A stretch of 8,304 nt of DNA from Phyllobacteriaceae bacterium (lineage in GTDB: Bacteria; Pseudomonadota; Alphaproteobacteria; Rhizobiales; Rhizobiaceae). Under the pieces are notes generated by a model, which was not told the origin of the DNA, did no database searches, and saw nothing but the letters and a program-made list of their open reading frames with translations. The translations under genes were made by a program, and so were the position numbers. Of the stretch, positions 1 through 7,780 are shown one piece after another. The number at the start of each line of letters is the position of its first letter. Position 1 is the stretch's first letter. The stretch is taken from contig JAHEGF010000144.1 in assembly GCA_024645155.1 (NCBI GenBank), positions 1 to 8,304 of the forward strand, in the 5' to 3' direction.

Positions 1-44
1 CAGGGGAGCATGTCGATCAATGCTTCACCACAGCAGACAATCAC
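1..44 (-). CDS. PfkB/ribokinase-family sugar kinase (fructokinase-like), N-terminal fragment
   Basis: Only the first 14 complete codons lie in the window; the gene continues beyond the left edge. The reverse strand reads GTG then IVCCGEALIDMLP. This matches the opening beta strand of PfkB-family carbohydrate kinases, whose N-terminus typically reads like 'ILCCGEALIDMLP', with the GEALID stretch contributing to the sugar site. Such enzymes phosphorylate sugars such as fructose with ATP in the cytoplasm. The GTG start is well placed: the TGA stop of the upstream acyl-CoA dehydrogenase lies two codons earlier in the same frame, so no longer N-terminus is possible. A GGGA at 54-57, inside the end of the dehydrogenase gene, gives a weak ribosome-binding site 9 bases ahead. 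The arrangement implies co-transcription and translational coupling. The family call rests on 14 residues but the motif is distinctive; the substrate is not decided. Confidence 0.68.
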   Translation of the reverse strand, partial: MIVCCGEALIDMLP

Positions 45-47
45 TGA

Positions 48-1190
48 TCACAGTCCCATCTGGCGTACTGCAAGGTCACGCAGGATTTCCTCGGACCCGC
101 CGCCGATTGCCATAACCTTGACCTCACGATAAATGCGCTCGACTGCATTGCCACGCAAATATCCGGCTCCGCCAAATATCTGCATCGCTTCACTGGCGCA
201 GAATTCCAGGTTCTTGGTTGCAAAGACCTTGGCCTTGGCTATTTCGGCGACCGGCATGCCGCCATCGTTGATCTGCCAGCAGAGCATGTTCAGCAAGGAT
301 TCCGTTGCGTCTATACGCATCGACATGTCGGCGATCTTGTGGCGAATTACCTGGTGGCGGATCAGCGGTTTGCCAAAGGTCACGCGATCCTTTGCCCAAG
401 CAATCGATTCTTCGAGGCAGACTTTCATCGCACCGAGCGCGCCGGCGATCAGGGCAACACGCTCAAGGTTGAAATTCTCCATGATAGCCAGAAACCCGGC
501 ATTTTCCTCGCCCATGAGGTTTTCGGCGGGTACACGGCAATTTTCCATGTAAAGCGTCGCCTGATCGGAACACCACCAACCCATTTTTCGTTCAATTGCC
601 GTACGGCTGAAACCCGGAGTATCCGGTTCCACGAAAAACAGGGAAATGCCATCAAGCCCGGCGACGCCGGTGCGGGCGCCAATCACGAAATACTGTGCTT
701 TCATGCCACCGGTGATGAAAGTCTTCTGACCGTTCAGCACGAAATGGTTGCCATCTTTCCTGGCAGATGTTGTCATGGCGGCGACGTCGGAGCCGCCACC
801 GGGTTCGGTTATGGCAAGGGAAGAGCCTTTGTGTCCCGATACGATGTCCGGAAGCGCCCTGGCCTTGATATCGCTAGATGCCAGGCGCTGGATCGGTTCG
901 ATCGAAATCATGCGCCCATTCAATGCGGCCGCGACACCGCCAGCGCCGCATTTCGCAAGCTCCTCATTATAGATTGCACGCATGAAGCAATCGTCGAATC
1001 CCAACCCTCCGTAGGATTCGTCAATCGCAAAGCCCCAAACTCCGAGTGCTCCGATCATCTCATGCAATTGCCACGGGATTTCGCCGGCTTCATCCCAATC
1101 ATTGACGTTTGGGGTGATTTCGGCCGCTACGAATTGCCTGATCGTGTCGCGGAATGCTGCCCGTTCCCCGGTCTCAAATGGACTCCGCAT
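48..1190 (-). CDS. Acyl-CoA dehydrogenase (isovaleryl/long-chain-type active site)
   Basis: A cytoplasmic FAD flavoenzyme that oxidises an acyl-CoA to the trans-2-enoyl-CoA and passes electrons to electron-transfer flavoprotein, as in fatty-acid or branched-chain amino-acid breakdown. The 380 residues match the usual family length. The N-terminal helical domain is about 1-120. The middle beta domain carries the FAD/substrate signature LAITEPGGGSD (125-135) and FITGG (158-162). The C-terminal helical domain carries DRVTFGKPLIRHQ (268-280) and QIFGGAGYLRG (337-347), then ERIYREVK. The usual catalytic Glu in the loop 'YEGT' is replaced here by Gly (AIGGGSEE, 361-368). Glu243 in NLERVAL sits where isovaleryl-CoA and long-chain dehydrogenases keep their catalytic base. 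The ATG is preceded by AAAGGTGGAGG and lies 39 bases after the tamB stop, so it is likely in the same operon. Family membership is firm; the substrate is not determined. Confidence 0.93.
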   Translation of the reverse strand: MRSPFETGERAAFRDTIRQFVAAEITPNVNDWDEAGEIPWQLHEMIGALGVWGFAIDESYGGLGFDDCFMRAIYNEELAKCGAGGVAAALNGRMISIEPIQRLASSDIKARALPDIVSGHKGSSLAITEPGGGSDVAAMTTSARKDGNHFVLNGQKTFITGGMKAQYFVIGARTGVAGLDGISLFFVEPDTPGFSRTAIERKMGWWCSDQATLYMENCRVPAENLMGEENAGFLAIMENFNLERVALIAGALGAMKVCLEESIAWAKDRVTFGKPLIRHQVIRHKIADMSMRIDATESLLNMLCWQINDGGMPVAEIAKAKVFATKNLEFCASEAMQIFGGAGYLRGNAVERIYREVKVMAIGGGSEEILRDLAVRQMGL

Positions 1191-1200
1191 TGCTCCCCGA

Positions 1201-1211
1201 CCTCCACCTTT
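1201..1211 (-). promoter_or_regulatory. Ribosome-binding site of the acyl-CoA dehydrogenase
   Basis: The minus strand reads AAAGGTGGAGG, with GGAGG ending 10 bases before the ATG at 1190. A second purine run (GGGGAG, 1193-1198) lies only 2 bases from the ATG and is too close to be the main site. The same 11-mer precedes the TTG-started gene at 7787. It supports the chosen dehydrogenase start and independent initiation after tamB. Confidence 0.65.
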
Positions 1212-1229
1212 CGACGCTGCCGCCGGTTA

Positions 1230-4200
1230 CTAGTAGTCCTTCTCATAGAAAACACCGATACTCGTTTCGCCTTTGGAGTTGACGGCGCCGCGTGCTTTGA
1301 CGTTGTCAGTAAGATCCAAATTGATGGTTGCTTCGGTTTCCTTGCCCGCTTCGACCCCGAGATAGACATTGTCCTTCACGTATTTTCCGGCCCGTACTGC
1401 CGAATTGCCCTCATCGTCCTGCACGACATCGAGATCGTCCAGTCCGGTCCCGCGGCGAAGGCGCTCGACAAGGGAAACGTTGCTGCCGCCGGTCAATTCC
1501 GCGGCGATTGACGCAAGCTTGGCGATCTGAACCGGCGTGAGTTCACCGATACTGCGTCCGAACACGATACGCGCGAGCACTTCGTCGTCGGGCAATCCCT
1601 GATCCGAGGAAAAGGTAATTTCAAGGTTCGATGCGCGGCCTTTCAAGCGGATATAGGCATTGACCGTGCTTGAGCGGGTTTGCGCGACAAAATCAAGGAT
1701 AGGGTCCAGGTTGCCGGCCATGGTAATGGAACCTTCGGTGAGATCCAGGCGCTGCCCCAAAATCGCGAGCCTGCCGCGCCGCAGGTCAAACCTTCCGACC
1801 GGCTGAATATTCGTGACCGGTCCGGTCAGGCGTATCGATCCGCCAAGTTCAGCATCGAGACCGCGGCCGCGCACGAATATCCGGTTTGGTGCGTTGACGG
1901 CGAGATCCAGCCGCAACACGCTGGGCCGCGACGTGGGAGCTGGGGCCGGTGTCGCCTTGTTCAGGCGCGCCAACGTTGTGCTAGCCCCGCTTGAAGGCGT
2001 AACATGATCGACTTTCAGCAATGTTACATCCGAAGCAAAACTTTCAGGAACCGAAATTTCGGTCTGCCCCAGGTTCAATGCGCCAGACATTACAGGATCA
2101 CTCGCAAGATTGCCGGAAATCACCAGTTGCCCGTCAAGCGTCGTGCTGAAGGTCTGGCCATCGGTGTACCGTGCTCCGGTAAGATTGACAGCGATGTTTG
2201 CGGGAAAGCCATCCGCAAGGCCTGCCGTGCCACTTGCCGAAATGTTGCCGCCCGAAGCTAGCCGGGCCTGCAACTGGCTGATTGACAACTGGTCACCGCG
2301 CAAACCGGCAATGAGACCAATGTTTTCCAGTTTGAGATTTGACAACGGATCTGACAGCGTTCCGCCACTAACCGAAAACAATCCTTCCGGGCGCGGATCG
2401 GCAAGCGAGCCTGATACGGTCAGATCAAACTGGCTGTTTCCCGATACCACTGCACCGCGACTGGCCAGAAACGGCTGCACGATGGAAAGCGGAGCGGAAC
2501 CATTTACCGCCACGTTCAGACCAGCTGATTGAACCGGTATCCGGCCCGATGCAGACACCGCCAGCCCCTGTGAATTGCTCACATTGACAGTTTCCAGAAT
2601 TACAGCGCGACCGGCAAATGTACCGGTGGCCGACAATACAAGCGGACTCAATCCCAGTTCGCCGATTTGCCGGACGCTGACACCGTTGCCGTCGAGCCTG
2701 AAGCGCACTTCCGGAGCATCGGGCCTCCCGACTATATCAACCGTACCACCGATGGTCCCTTCTGCACCGGTATCCGGACGGATGGCATTTGCGATATTCA
2801 AGGGCAGATCAGTCAGCGCAACCGACAAGTCAAGGGTCTTGCCCGCGGTTCCGCTGACCCGGGCCGATCCGTTCCCTATCGCCAGCGCGAAATCCGAGAT
2901 CGCCAAATTGTCTCCGCGTAACTGCACATGTGCCGGCGACATCAATTTTGCGTCGGTGATGCTCGAGCGGAGTTGCAGATTGTCCAAGGTGACGTGTGTT
3001 GCCGCACCTTCGCGACGCAGCTGGCCGTCGGTGGTAACCCTTGTGGCATTGTGCACCAGCACGACTGCAACATCAAAATCGGTAATGTCGCCGGCGCTTC
3101 GAGCAGTAGCGGCAAGATTGCGGAAATCCACGCCCGCTGCGCGGGAGTTTGCCGCACTGACATTGGCGTTGATCACCGGCTTGCCAAACAGGTCGCCAAT
3201 AGCAGCCTCGATTTCTGCGGAACCGAACCGGTTTTTTCCGTAGACAAGATCGGTGGCGGCCACATCCACGACAGCAGACTGGGTTTTGCCGTCCGGAGTG
3301 GAAAGTTCTACGCTGCCTTCAATCGCGCCGGACGCCTTGACGAAAATAAGCGCGGCAGCCGTTCCAATATCGGAGCTTTTGACATCCAGTTTGCCGGTAA
3401 CCATACCGGCCAATCCTCGTGTGGCCTGCCCCGACAAGGCTGTCCGGCCAATCTGTGCTGCCAGATTTTGGACCGCGATATCCTGTGGCGCGATTGCAAA
3501 ATCAGCGGCCAGAGACACGGACTCGCCGCCGACGAAGCCCTGTCCGCTAACGGCACCACCAATGGTGTCGCGTTCGAGTTTTCCGTTTATCGAGACGGAC
3601 AGGTCACGGGCGGACCTGGCGGCCAGTTTGCCGTTTTTCAGTTGGAGTAAGGCGCGCAGGTCAAATGGCCGATTTTCACCAGCCAGCTCGATATGCAGAT
3701 CAACAGCGCCTGATGAATCGCTGTCGATCAGGGCAATATCGCGAATTTGTGCATCGCCGGACAGGTCGGCTTTGGTAGATGCCAGCCGGCCATCGATACT
3801 CATTTCGAATTGATCATTGTTCACGCGAAACCGGCGAAAGGCCAAGCCTTCGCCAGTTCGTGCGACCCCACCGGACAGTACTGAATTGCCTTTCAGCAAG
3901 GGATCAATGCGTTCATCGCCAATTGTCACAGACTGCGCATTGCCCGACAGATCCAGATCGAAACCGCCGCGGAGCAGTTGTACAACGCCGCTTGCAGCCA
4001 GCTTGGTGCTTCCGCTCAGATCGCGCCCTGCCAGCGTTGATAATGCGGAAAGATTGGCAGCTTCAATCGCCAATTCGCCGTCAAATGCCGCATCGGAAAA
4101 TTTTCCGGAAGCGTTGATATTGAACGTGTCACCGGCAATTGCCAGCACGGCCAGGTTCAGCGGCGAACTGCTATTCTTTTCGCCCGAAGCATCGATGGTT

Positions 4201-5519
4201 ATCCTCTGCCCCAATGCTTCAGACAGTGCCAAATCGCCTGAAGCAATTCCATTTAGTGAACCGGTAAGGGCAAAGGTAACGATCCGGTCTGCGGCATTAC
4301 GAATATTCGCTACCGTTCCTCCGGATCTGAGGGATATGTCGGCAATCGCGAAATCAGGTGTCCGGATATCCTTGACTGCCAGGGTTCCGTCCCACCGGTC
4401 GTCGCTTTCGGCATCATATTGCAGCGAGAGAATTGCGCCGGCAATCGATGTCTCGGTGCTGCCGGCGGGGATCACAACGCGTGCTTCTTTTTGCGGCACC
4501 AGACGGAGATCAACATTCAAAGCGCTGAGAAATCCGTCTGCCAGTGCAGTGGCGCTGGCACCAAGCGTGACGCTGCCGCTTTCGAGCCGGGCATCCTCCA
4601 GTACAAGTCCGCCAGCACGGGGTACCAAAAGTTCAGCGGCCAACCGGGTATCATTGCCGAGAAACGCCCGGCTGCGCTGCGACATGATGGATGAAAGGGG
4701 GCCAGCCAATTCGGCATTGGCACGGATTCCGTCTGCGGTTCCTCTCATCGCAACGGATCCGGTCAGGATACGCCGGGAATCAACGTCAAATGCAAGCGAT
4801 ACCTGCAGGTCATCAATCGGTGCGTCACCCTTGATCTCAAGGGAAACCGGCGGCCTGTCCGTGATACCCGCCAGCGATGCAACAATGCCATCTTCCGGTT
4901 CCTCAAGCACGACATCGAGGTTTAGCGTTTTCTTGTCAGCACCATATTTTGCGATCGCGCGAAGGACCCCGCCTGGACCGTCGAGACGATTGACTTCCAA
5001 ACTAAGGTCAAGCGACCCGGAGTCCAGTGTGACATTTCCGTCAACACTGGCTTCAGCCTCCAGGCCAAAAACGGTTGGTCCGAACGATACCAAGGGCACG
5101 TTCAACTTTTTCAGGACCACCGCGACGGGGAGTTCGGGGATGGCGAACGCGCTTGATTCCGGTGACGGCAGGTTTTCATCCGGCAATGGTTTGCGAACAT
5201 AGGCAATGCTTTCGGCAGTCAGGCTGTCAATTTCGAGGCGGCTACGCAACAGCGCCGCGCGGGTCCAGACCAGTTTGGGTTTTACGATCTCCAGCCAAAC
5301 GCCGTCCCTGTCGGCGATGGTGATGCTCGACAAGGACACATTCGACGAAAGTGTTCCCTCGAGGCCGTTCAATCTTATTTGCCGATTGGGCGTAGAAAGC
5401 GTCTGTTCGACATATTTGATAATTGCCGATTTTTCTTCGCTGTCCTGTGCATTTGCAAAGCCGGCTACAAAAATGCCGAACACCAGAAAACAGCACAAGA
5501 TTCGCAAAAAGGCGCGCAT
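1230..5519 (-). CDS. tamB: Translocation and assembly module subunit TamB (AsmA-like, DUF490)
   Basis: Large periplasm-spanning partner of TamA, acting in outer-membrane protein assembly and, as an AsmA-like protein, probably in phospholipid movement between the membranes. From the ATG it has 1429 residues, longer than the E. coli protein (about 1260). Residues 1-24 form a hydrophobic export segment ending FANA before QDSEE. Residues of about 40-100 carry a conserved TamB-like opening (LNGLEGTLSS, ITIADRDGVWL, ALLRSRLEIDSL). The long middle is low-complexity beta-strand sequence rich in D, S, A, G and L, as expected for a beta-taco groove. A Pro/Ala linker (KATPAPAPTSRP, 1188-1199) precedes the most conserved part of the TamB domain: IFVRGRGLDAE (about 1214), PDDEVLARIVFGRS (from 1310) and a C-terminus ending in aromatic GVFYEKDY. 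I saw no cysteine after the export segment. The ATG overlaps the tamA stop (TGATG). A TTG one codon upstream (5520-5522) is the alternative start, with AGGA at 5531-5534 spaced slightly better for it. Confidence 0.95.
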   Translation of the reverse strand: MRAFLRILCCFLVFGIFVAGFANAQDSEEKSAIIKYVEQTLSTPNRQIRLNGLEGTLSSNVSLSSITIADRDGVWLEIVKPKLVWTRAALLRSRLEIDSLTAESIAYVRKPLPDENLPSPESSAFAIPELPVAVVLKKLNVPLVSFGPTVFGLEAEASVDGNVTLDSGSLDLSLEVNRLDGPGGVLRAIAKYGADKKTLNLDVVLEEPEDGIVASLAGITDRPPVSLEIKGDAPIDDLQVSLAFDVDSRRILTGSVAMRGTADGIRANAELAGPLSSIMSQRSRAFLGNDTRLAAELLVPRAGGLVLEDARLESGSVTLGASATALADGFLSALNVDLRLVPQKEARVVIPAGSTETSIAGAILSLQYDAESDDRWDGTLAVKDIRTPDFAIADISLRSGGTVANIRNAADRIVTFALTGSLNGIASGDLALSEALGQRITIDASGEKNSSSPLNLAVLAIAGDTFNINASGKFSDAAFDGELAIEAANLSALSTLAGRDLSGSTKLAASGVVQLLRGGFDLDLSGNAQSVTIGDERIDPLLKGNSVLSGGVARTGEGLAFRRFRVNNDQFEMSIDGRLASTKADLSGDAQIRDIALIDSDSSGAVDLHIELAGENRPFDLRALLQLKNGKLAARSARDLSVSINGKLERDTIGGAVSGQGFVGGESVSLAADFAIAPQDIAVQNLAAQIGRTALSGQATRGLAGMVTGKLDVKSSDIGTAAALIFVKASGAIEGSVELSTPDGKTQSAVVDVAATDLVYGKNRFGSAEIEAAIGDLFGKPVINANVSAANSRAAGVDFRNLAATARSAGDITDFDVAVVLVHNATRVTTDGQLRREGAATHVTLDNLQLRSSITDAKLMSPAHVQLRGDNLAISDFALAIGNGSARVSGTAGKTLDLSVALTDLPLNIANAIRPDTGAEGTIGGTVDIVGRPDAPEVRFRLDGNGVSVRQIGELGLSPLVLSATGTFAGRAVILETVNVSNSQGLAVSASGRIPVQSAGLNVAVNGSAPLSIVQPFLASRGAVVSGNSQFDLTVSGSLADPRPEGLFSVSGGTLSDPLSNLKLENIGLIAGLRGDQLSISQLQARLASGGNISASGTAGLADGFPANIAVNLTGARYTDGQTFSTTLDGQLVISGNLASDPVMSGALNLGQTEISVPESFASDVTLLKVDHVTPSSGASTTLARLNKATPAPAPTSRPSVLRLDLAVNAPNRIFVRGRGLDAELGGSIRLTGPVTNIQPVGRFDLRRGRLAILGQRLDLTEGSITMAGNLDPILDFVAQTRSSTVNAYIRLKGRASNLEITFSSDQGLPDDEVLARIVFGRSIGELTPVQIAKLASIAAELTGGSNVSLVERLRRGTGLDDLDVVQDDEGNSAVRAGKYVKDNVYLGVEAGKETEATINLDLTDNVKARGAVNSKGETSIGVFYEKDY

Positions 5520-7477
5520 CAAAATGCCTGTCCTATTCCCGCGTACACGCCGAAATCCGGGTCATTTGGCCCGGGATTGACAGGTACCGCCACGTCCAGG
5601 CGAATTGCACCAATTCCCGTGTAATACCGGATACCGGCGCCAACACCGACTTTCATGTCCTGCGAGAAATCGACAACGCTGTCAGCGCTGACCGTTCCGG
5701 CATCGACGAATGCTACCGCGCCGAAATCTTCGGTAACCCTGGCCCGCACCTCGCCGGAGACTTCAAACAAAGACAGGCCGCCAACGGTCATCCCGCCGGG
5801 GCCGGGTACGCCTATCGACTTGAAAGCATACCCGCGGACCGAACCGCCTCCGCCTGCCAGGAACAGCAAATTCTCGGGCGTCTGGCTGATTGGCGGCCCA
5901 AACAACGAACCCGCCTTCACGCGGCCTGCCAATACGATGCTACCGTCTTTGTCGACTGCGTAATAGCCGCGTCCTTCGGCTTCGATCCGAACGCCGGAAT
6001 TGCCGAATTCCCATTCGTAAAACGGCTTGCCCTCGAGGTTGATGAAAAGGCCGCCGGTCGGCTCCAGTTTATCATCGCGGCTGTCAAAAGTTGCACCGGC
6101 AACCAAACCGGTGGTGATAAAATTGCGTTTGCCAAACGCATCGGTGAATTCTCCGTATTCTGCAAATACGCCGCCTGACAGGGTCAATTCATCGGAATAG
6201 AGATAATTCAACGATGCCGAGCCACCGCCGGACGTCTCCTTATAGGTGTCATTGAATTCGCGTTTTGCAAATGCATTCAATACCAGATCGGTATCCGGAT
6301 TAACAAAACCCGGCTTGGTGAAGGTTGCATCAAGTGAGTAGTCGAGCTTTTGGTAGTCGACGGTGGTTCCAAGTCCCGAAACAGCCCCCGAAATACGCAG
6401 GCGTTCTGCCTTGCCGAACAGGTTTCGGTGTAGCCAGAATGCCTCCACACCCAATCCATCTATGCTGGAGGCCGTAACACCGGCGCCAATGCGCCGCAGC
6501 GGTTTTTCTTCCAGCAATACTGTCAGGGGAAGCGAACCGTCGGCATCGACATCATCCGCCTCCCTGATTTTTTGCAACGAGAACACACCGAGGCGTTCGA
6601 GGCGCTTTTTTGCCTTGTCGATGTCGTCGGGATCATACTCGCTGCCCGGCTCGAGCCTGGTTTGTTCGGCAACAAATCCCGGATCCATCCGTTCTGCACC
6701 TTCAACCGAAATTGCGCCATACACGGCGTGGGGACCAGGTTCCATATGCAGCCGGGCATTCAACCGTTGCGCTGGATGATCCGCTGTAATTTGCTGCTCT
6801 CCAACCTTCGCATGAGGATACCCCTGCTGGCGCCAAGCTTCGCGGGCGAGCGAAGCCGCCTTGCGGATGGTTCTTGCCTTGGCAACAGCGCCTGCGACAA
6901 ATCCCTGATCTTGCGGGTCGTCGACACCATCCCTGGGAGACTTCGGCTCGGGCGCAGCATTCATGATCTCGGCTGCACCAAACCGGTAAAAAGCTCCAGT
7001 TTCGATATTGACGGAAACCGAAGACGGCTGGATTAGCACGGCGCCGGGTTCAATATCAGCTGCTTCGCGCCCATTGACAGTGATCGATATGGTGCCGCCA
7101 TAGTGACCTTCATCATAGAGCGCGGCTAGAATCCGGCGGTAATCACCCTTGGCGCGGGTTACAAGCCCCGCAGAACCGGCAACAGCCGAATTTCGACCGC
7201 GCCATAATTCCGATGCGGATTCAACTGCTTTTGCAGTTTCTTTGTTGTCCGACGGCGAAACTTTGAATTCGACCGAGTAGTTTATCGGATCAATCAGCTC
7301 CAGGTCATCATTTTGCGAAGATTTGCATTCGCCGAACAAACAAGTCCCGAACAGCTCAAATGCAGGCGCCGGTGCTACCAGCATCACCGTGCAGAACAAT
7401 GCAAGGCAGGCTTGTGTCGTCAAAAGCCCGGCGACCGACAATACTCGCAATTTCCGCCCTCTCAGCCCGGCTGACAT
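5519..7477 (-). CDS. tamA: Outer-membrane TamA, Omp85/BamA family (autotransporter assembly factor)
   Basis: Outer-membrane beta-barrel of the translocation and assembly module; its periplasmic POTRA domains dock TamB. From the ATG at 7477 it has 652 residues. The signal peptide runs from basic MSAGLRGRKLR through a hydrophobic core to APAPA, with cleavage likely before FELFG. Three POTRA-like segments lie at about 68-140, 154-250 (with a Pro/Asp-rich insert, APEPKSPRDGVDDPQDQ) and 251-328 (PGSEYDPDDIDKAKKRLERLG is typical of the last). The barrel is about 329-652 and carries the Omp85 loop-6 signature GGGGSVRGYAF (VRGY at 547-550). The C-terminus ends in the outer-membrane beta-signal FGVYAGIGQAF with terminal Phe. 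Start choice: the frame stays open to a TTG at 7543 (674 residues), but that start has little ribosome-binding sequence and puts 22 polar residues before the signal. A GTG at 7483 has AGG (7491-7493) 7 bases ahead and is a real alternative. It overlaps tamB. Confidence 0.95.
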   Translation of the reverse strand: MSAGLRGRKLRVLSVAGLLTTQACLALFCTVMLVAPAPAFELFGTCLFGECKSSQNDDLELIDPINYSVEFKVSPSDNKETAKAVESASELWRGRNSAVAGSAGLVTRAKGDYRRILAALYDEGHYGGTISITVNGREAADIEPGAVLIQPSSVSVNIETGAFYRFGAAEIMNAAPEPKSPRDGVDDPQDQGFVAGAVAKARTIRKAASLAREAWRQQGYPHAKVGEQQITADHPAQRLNARLHMEPGPHAVYGAISVEGAERMDPGFVAEQTRLEPGSEYDPDDIDKAKKRLERLGVFSLQKIREADDVDADGSLPLTVLLEEKPLRRIGAGVTASSIDGLGVEAFWLHRNLFGKAERLRISGAVSGLGTTVDYQKLDYSLDATFTKPGFVNPDTDLVLNAFAKREFNDTYKETSGGGSASLNYLYSDELTLSGGVFAEYGEFTDAFGKRNFITTGLVAGATFDSRDDKLEPTGGLFINLEGKPFYEWEFGNSGVRIEAEGRGYYAVDKDGSIVLAGRVKAGSLFGPPISQTPENLLFLAGGGGSVRGYAFKSIGVPGPGGMTVGGLSLFEVSGEVRARVTEDFGAVAFVDAGTVSADSVVDFSQDMKVGVGAGIRYYTGIGAIRLDVAVPVNPGPNDPDFGVYAGIGQAF

Positions 7478-7695
7478 CCGCACAATTCTGCCTAACTGTT
7501 GCACCGCAGTTGGAAGAACGGCCCTGTTTGATAGTAGAAGCAAAATACCGGCATTTCCATGACGGCTTGCCGCATGGATTGGCTAGCCGCCGGGAAATAT
7601 TGCATCATACAGAGCCACGCAATCCATTTTTGCATGTTTTCCGGTCCCTATGCCAATAATCGCGGTAAAGTGTTGCCAATTGATTGAAATGGACC

Positions 7696-7714
7696 GCACT
7701 ACAGATTGTGGTGC
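7696..7714. repeat. 19-base imperfect dyad, possible operator
   Basis: GCACTACAGATTGTGGTGC has 8-base arms matching at 7 of 8 positions around a 3-base centre; as plus-strand RNA the mismatch is a T-G wobble. It ends 16 bases before a candidate -35 hexamer. Size and position suit a dimeric repressor or activator site, but a dyad of this quality is expected about once per few hundred bases by chance. Confidence 0.3.
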
Positions 7715-7730
7715 AAACTGCTGGCTACAC

Positions 7731-7759
7731 TTGAACAGCGTCGATCGCGCATGTATGTG
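7731..7759 (+). promoter_or_regulatory. Candidate sigma-70-type promoter for the DUF6460 gene
   Basis: TTGAAC (7731-7736) and TATGTG (7754-7759) are separated by 17 bases, and the -10 ends 27 bases before the TTG start. The -35 suits the alphaproteobacterial preference for a TTGA core; the -10 is weak (TAT matched, last three bases not). It is the best pair I find upstream of this gene. Confidence 0.35.
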
Positions 7760-7772
7760 CGGTAAAATCAAA

Positions 7773-7780
7773 GGTGGAGG
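7773..7780 (+). promoter_or_regulatory. Strong ribosome-binding site that fixes a TTG start
   Basis: GGTGGAGG ends 6 bases before the TTG at 7787. It is the strongest Shine-Dalgarno match in this region and decides the start, because the first in-frame ATG would be residue 31, inside the first membrane helix. The nearby ATG at 7797 is in another frame. Confidence 0.75.

Noticed and set aside
339..1511. Open frame of 390 codons on the plus strand across the dehydrogenase-tamB junction
   Set aside because: It is antisense to two clearly real genes, its translation has no recognisable domain, and its openness follows from codon bias of the opposite strand.
3817..5202. Open frame of 461 codons on the plus strand inside tamB
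   Set aside because: Antisense shadow of the low-complexity tamB coding sequence. The product is rich in R, S and P with no domain, and it has no ribosome-binding site.
7478..7543. Extending tamA to the TTG at 7543
   Set aside because: This adds 22 residues before a normal signal peptide and has no good ribosome-binding sequence. The ATG at 7477 or the GTG at 7483 is more natural.
7574..7627. Inverted repeat ATGGATTG / CAATCCAT in the tamA upstream region
   Set aside because: 8-base arms 38 bases apart with no matching flanks; roughly one such pair is expected by chance in a region this size.
7583..7771. 62-codon minus-strand frame in the divergent intergenic region
   Set aside because: No ribosome-binding site or protein-like pattern was seen; it most likely is chance open sequence within the control region.
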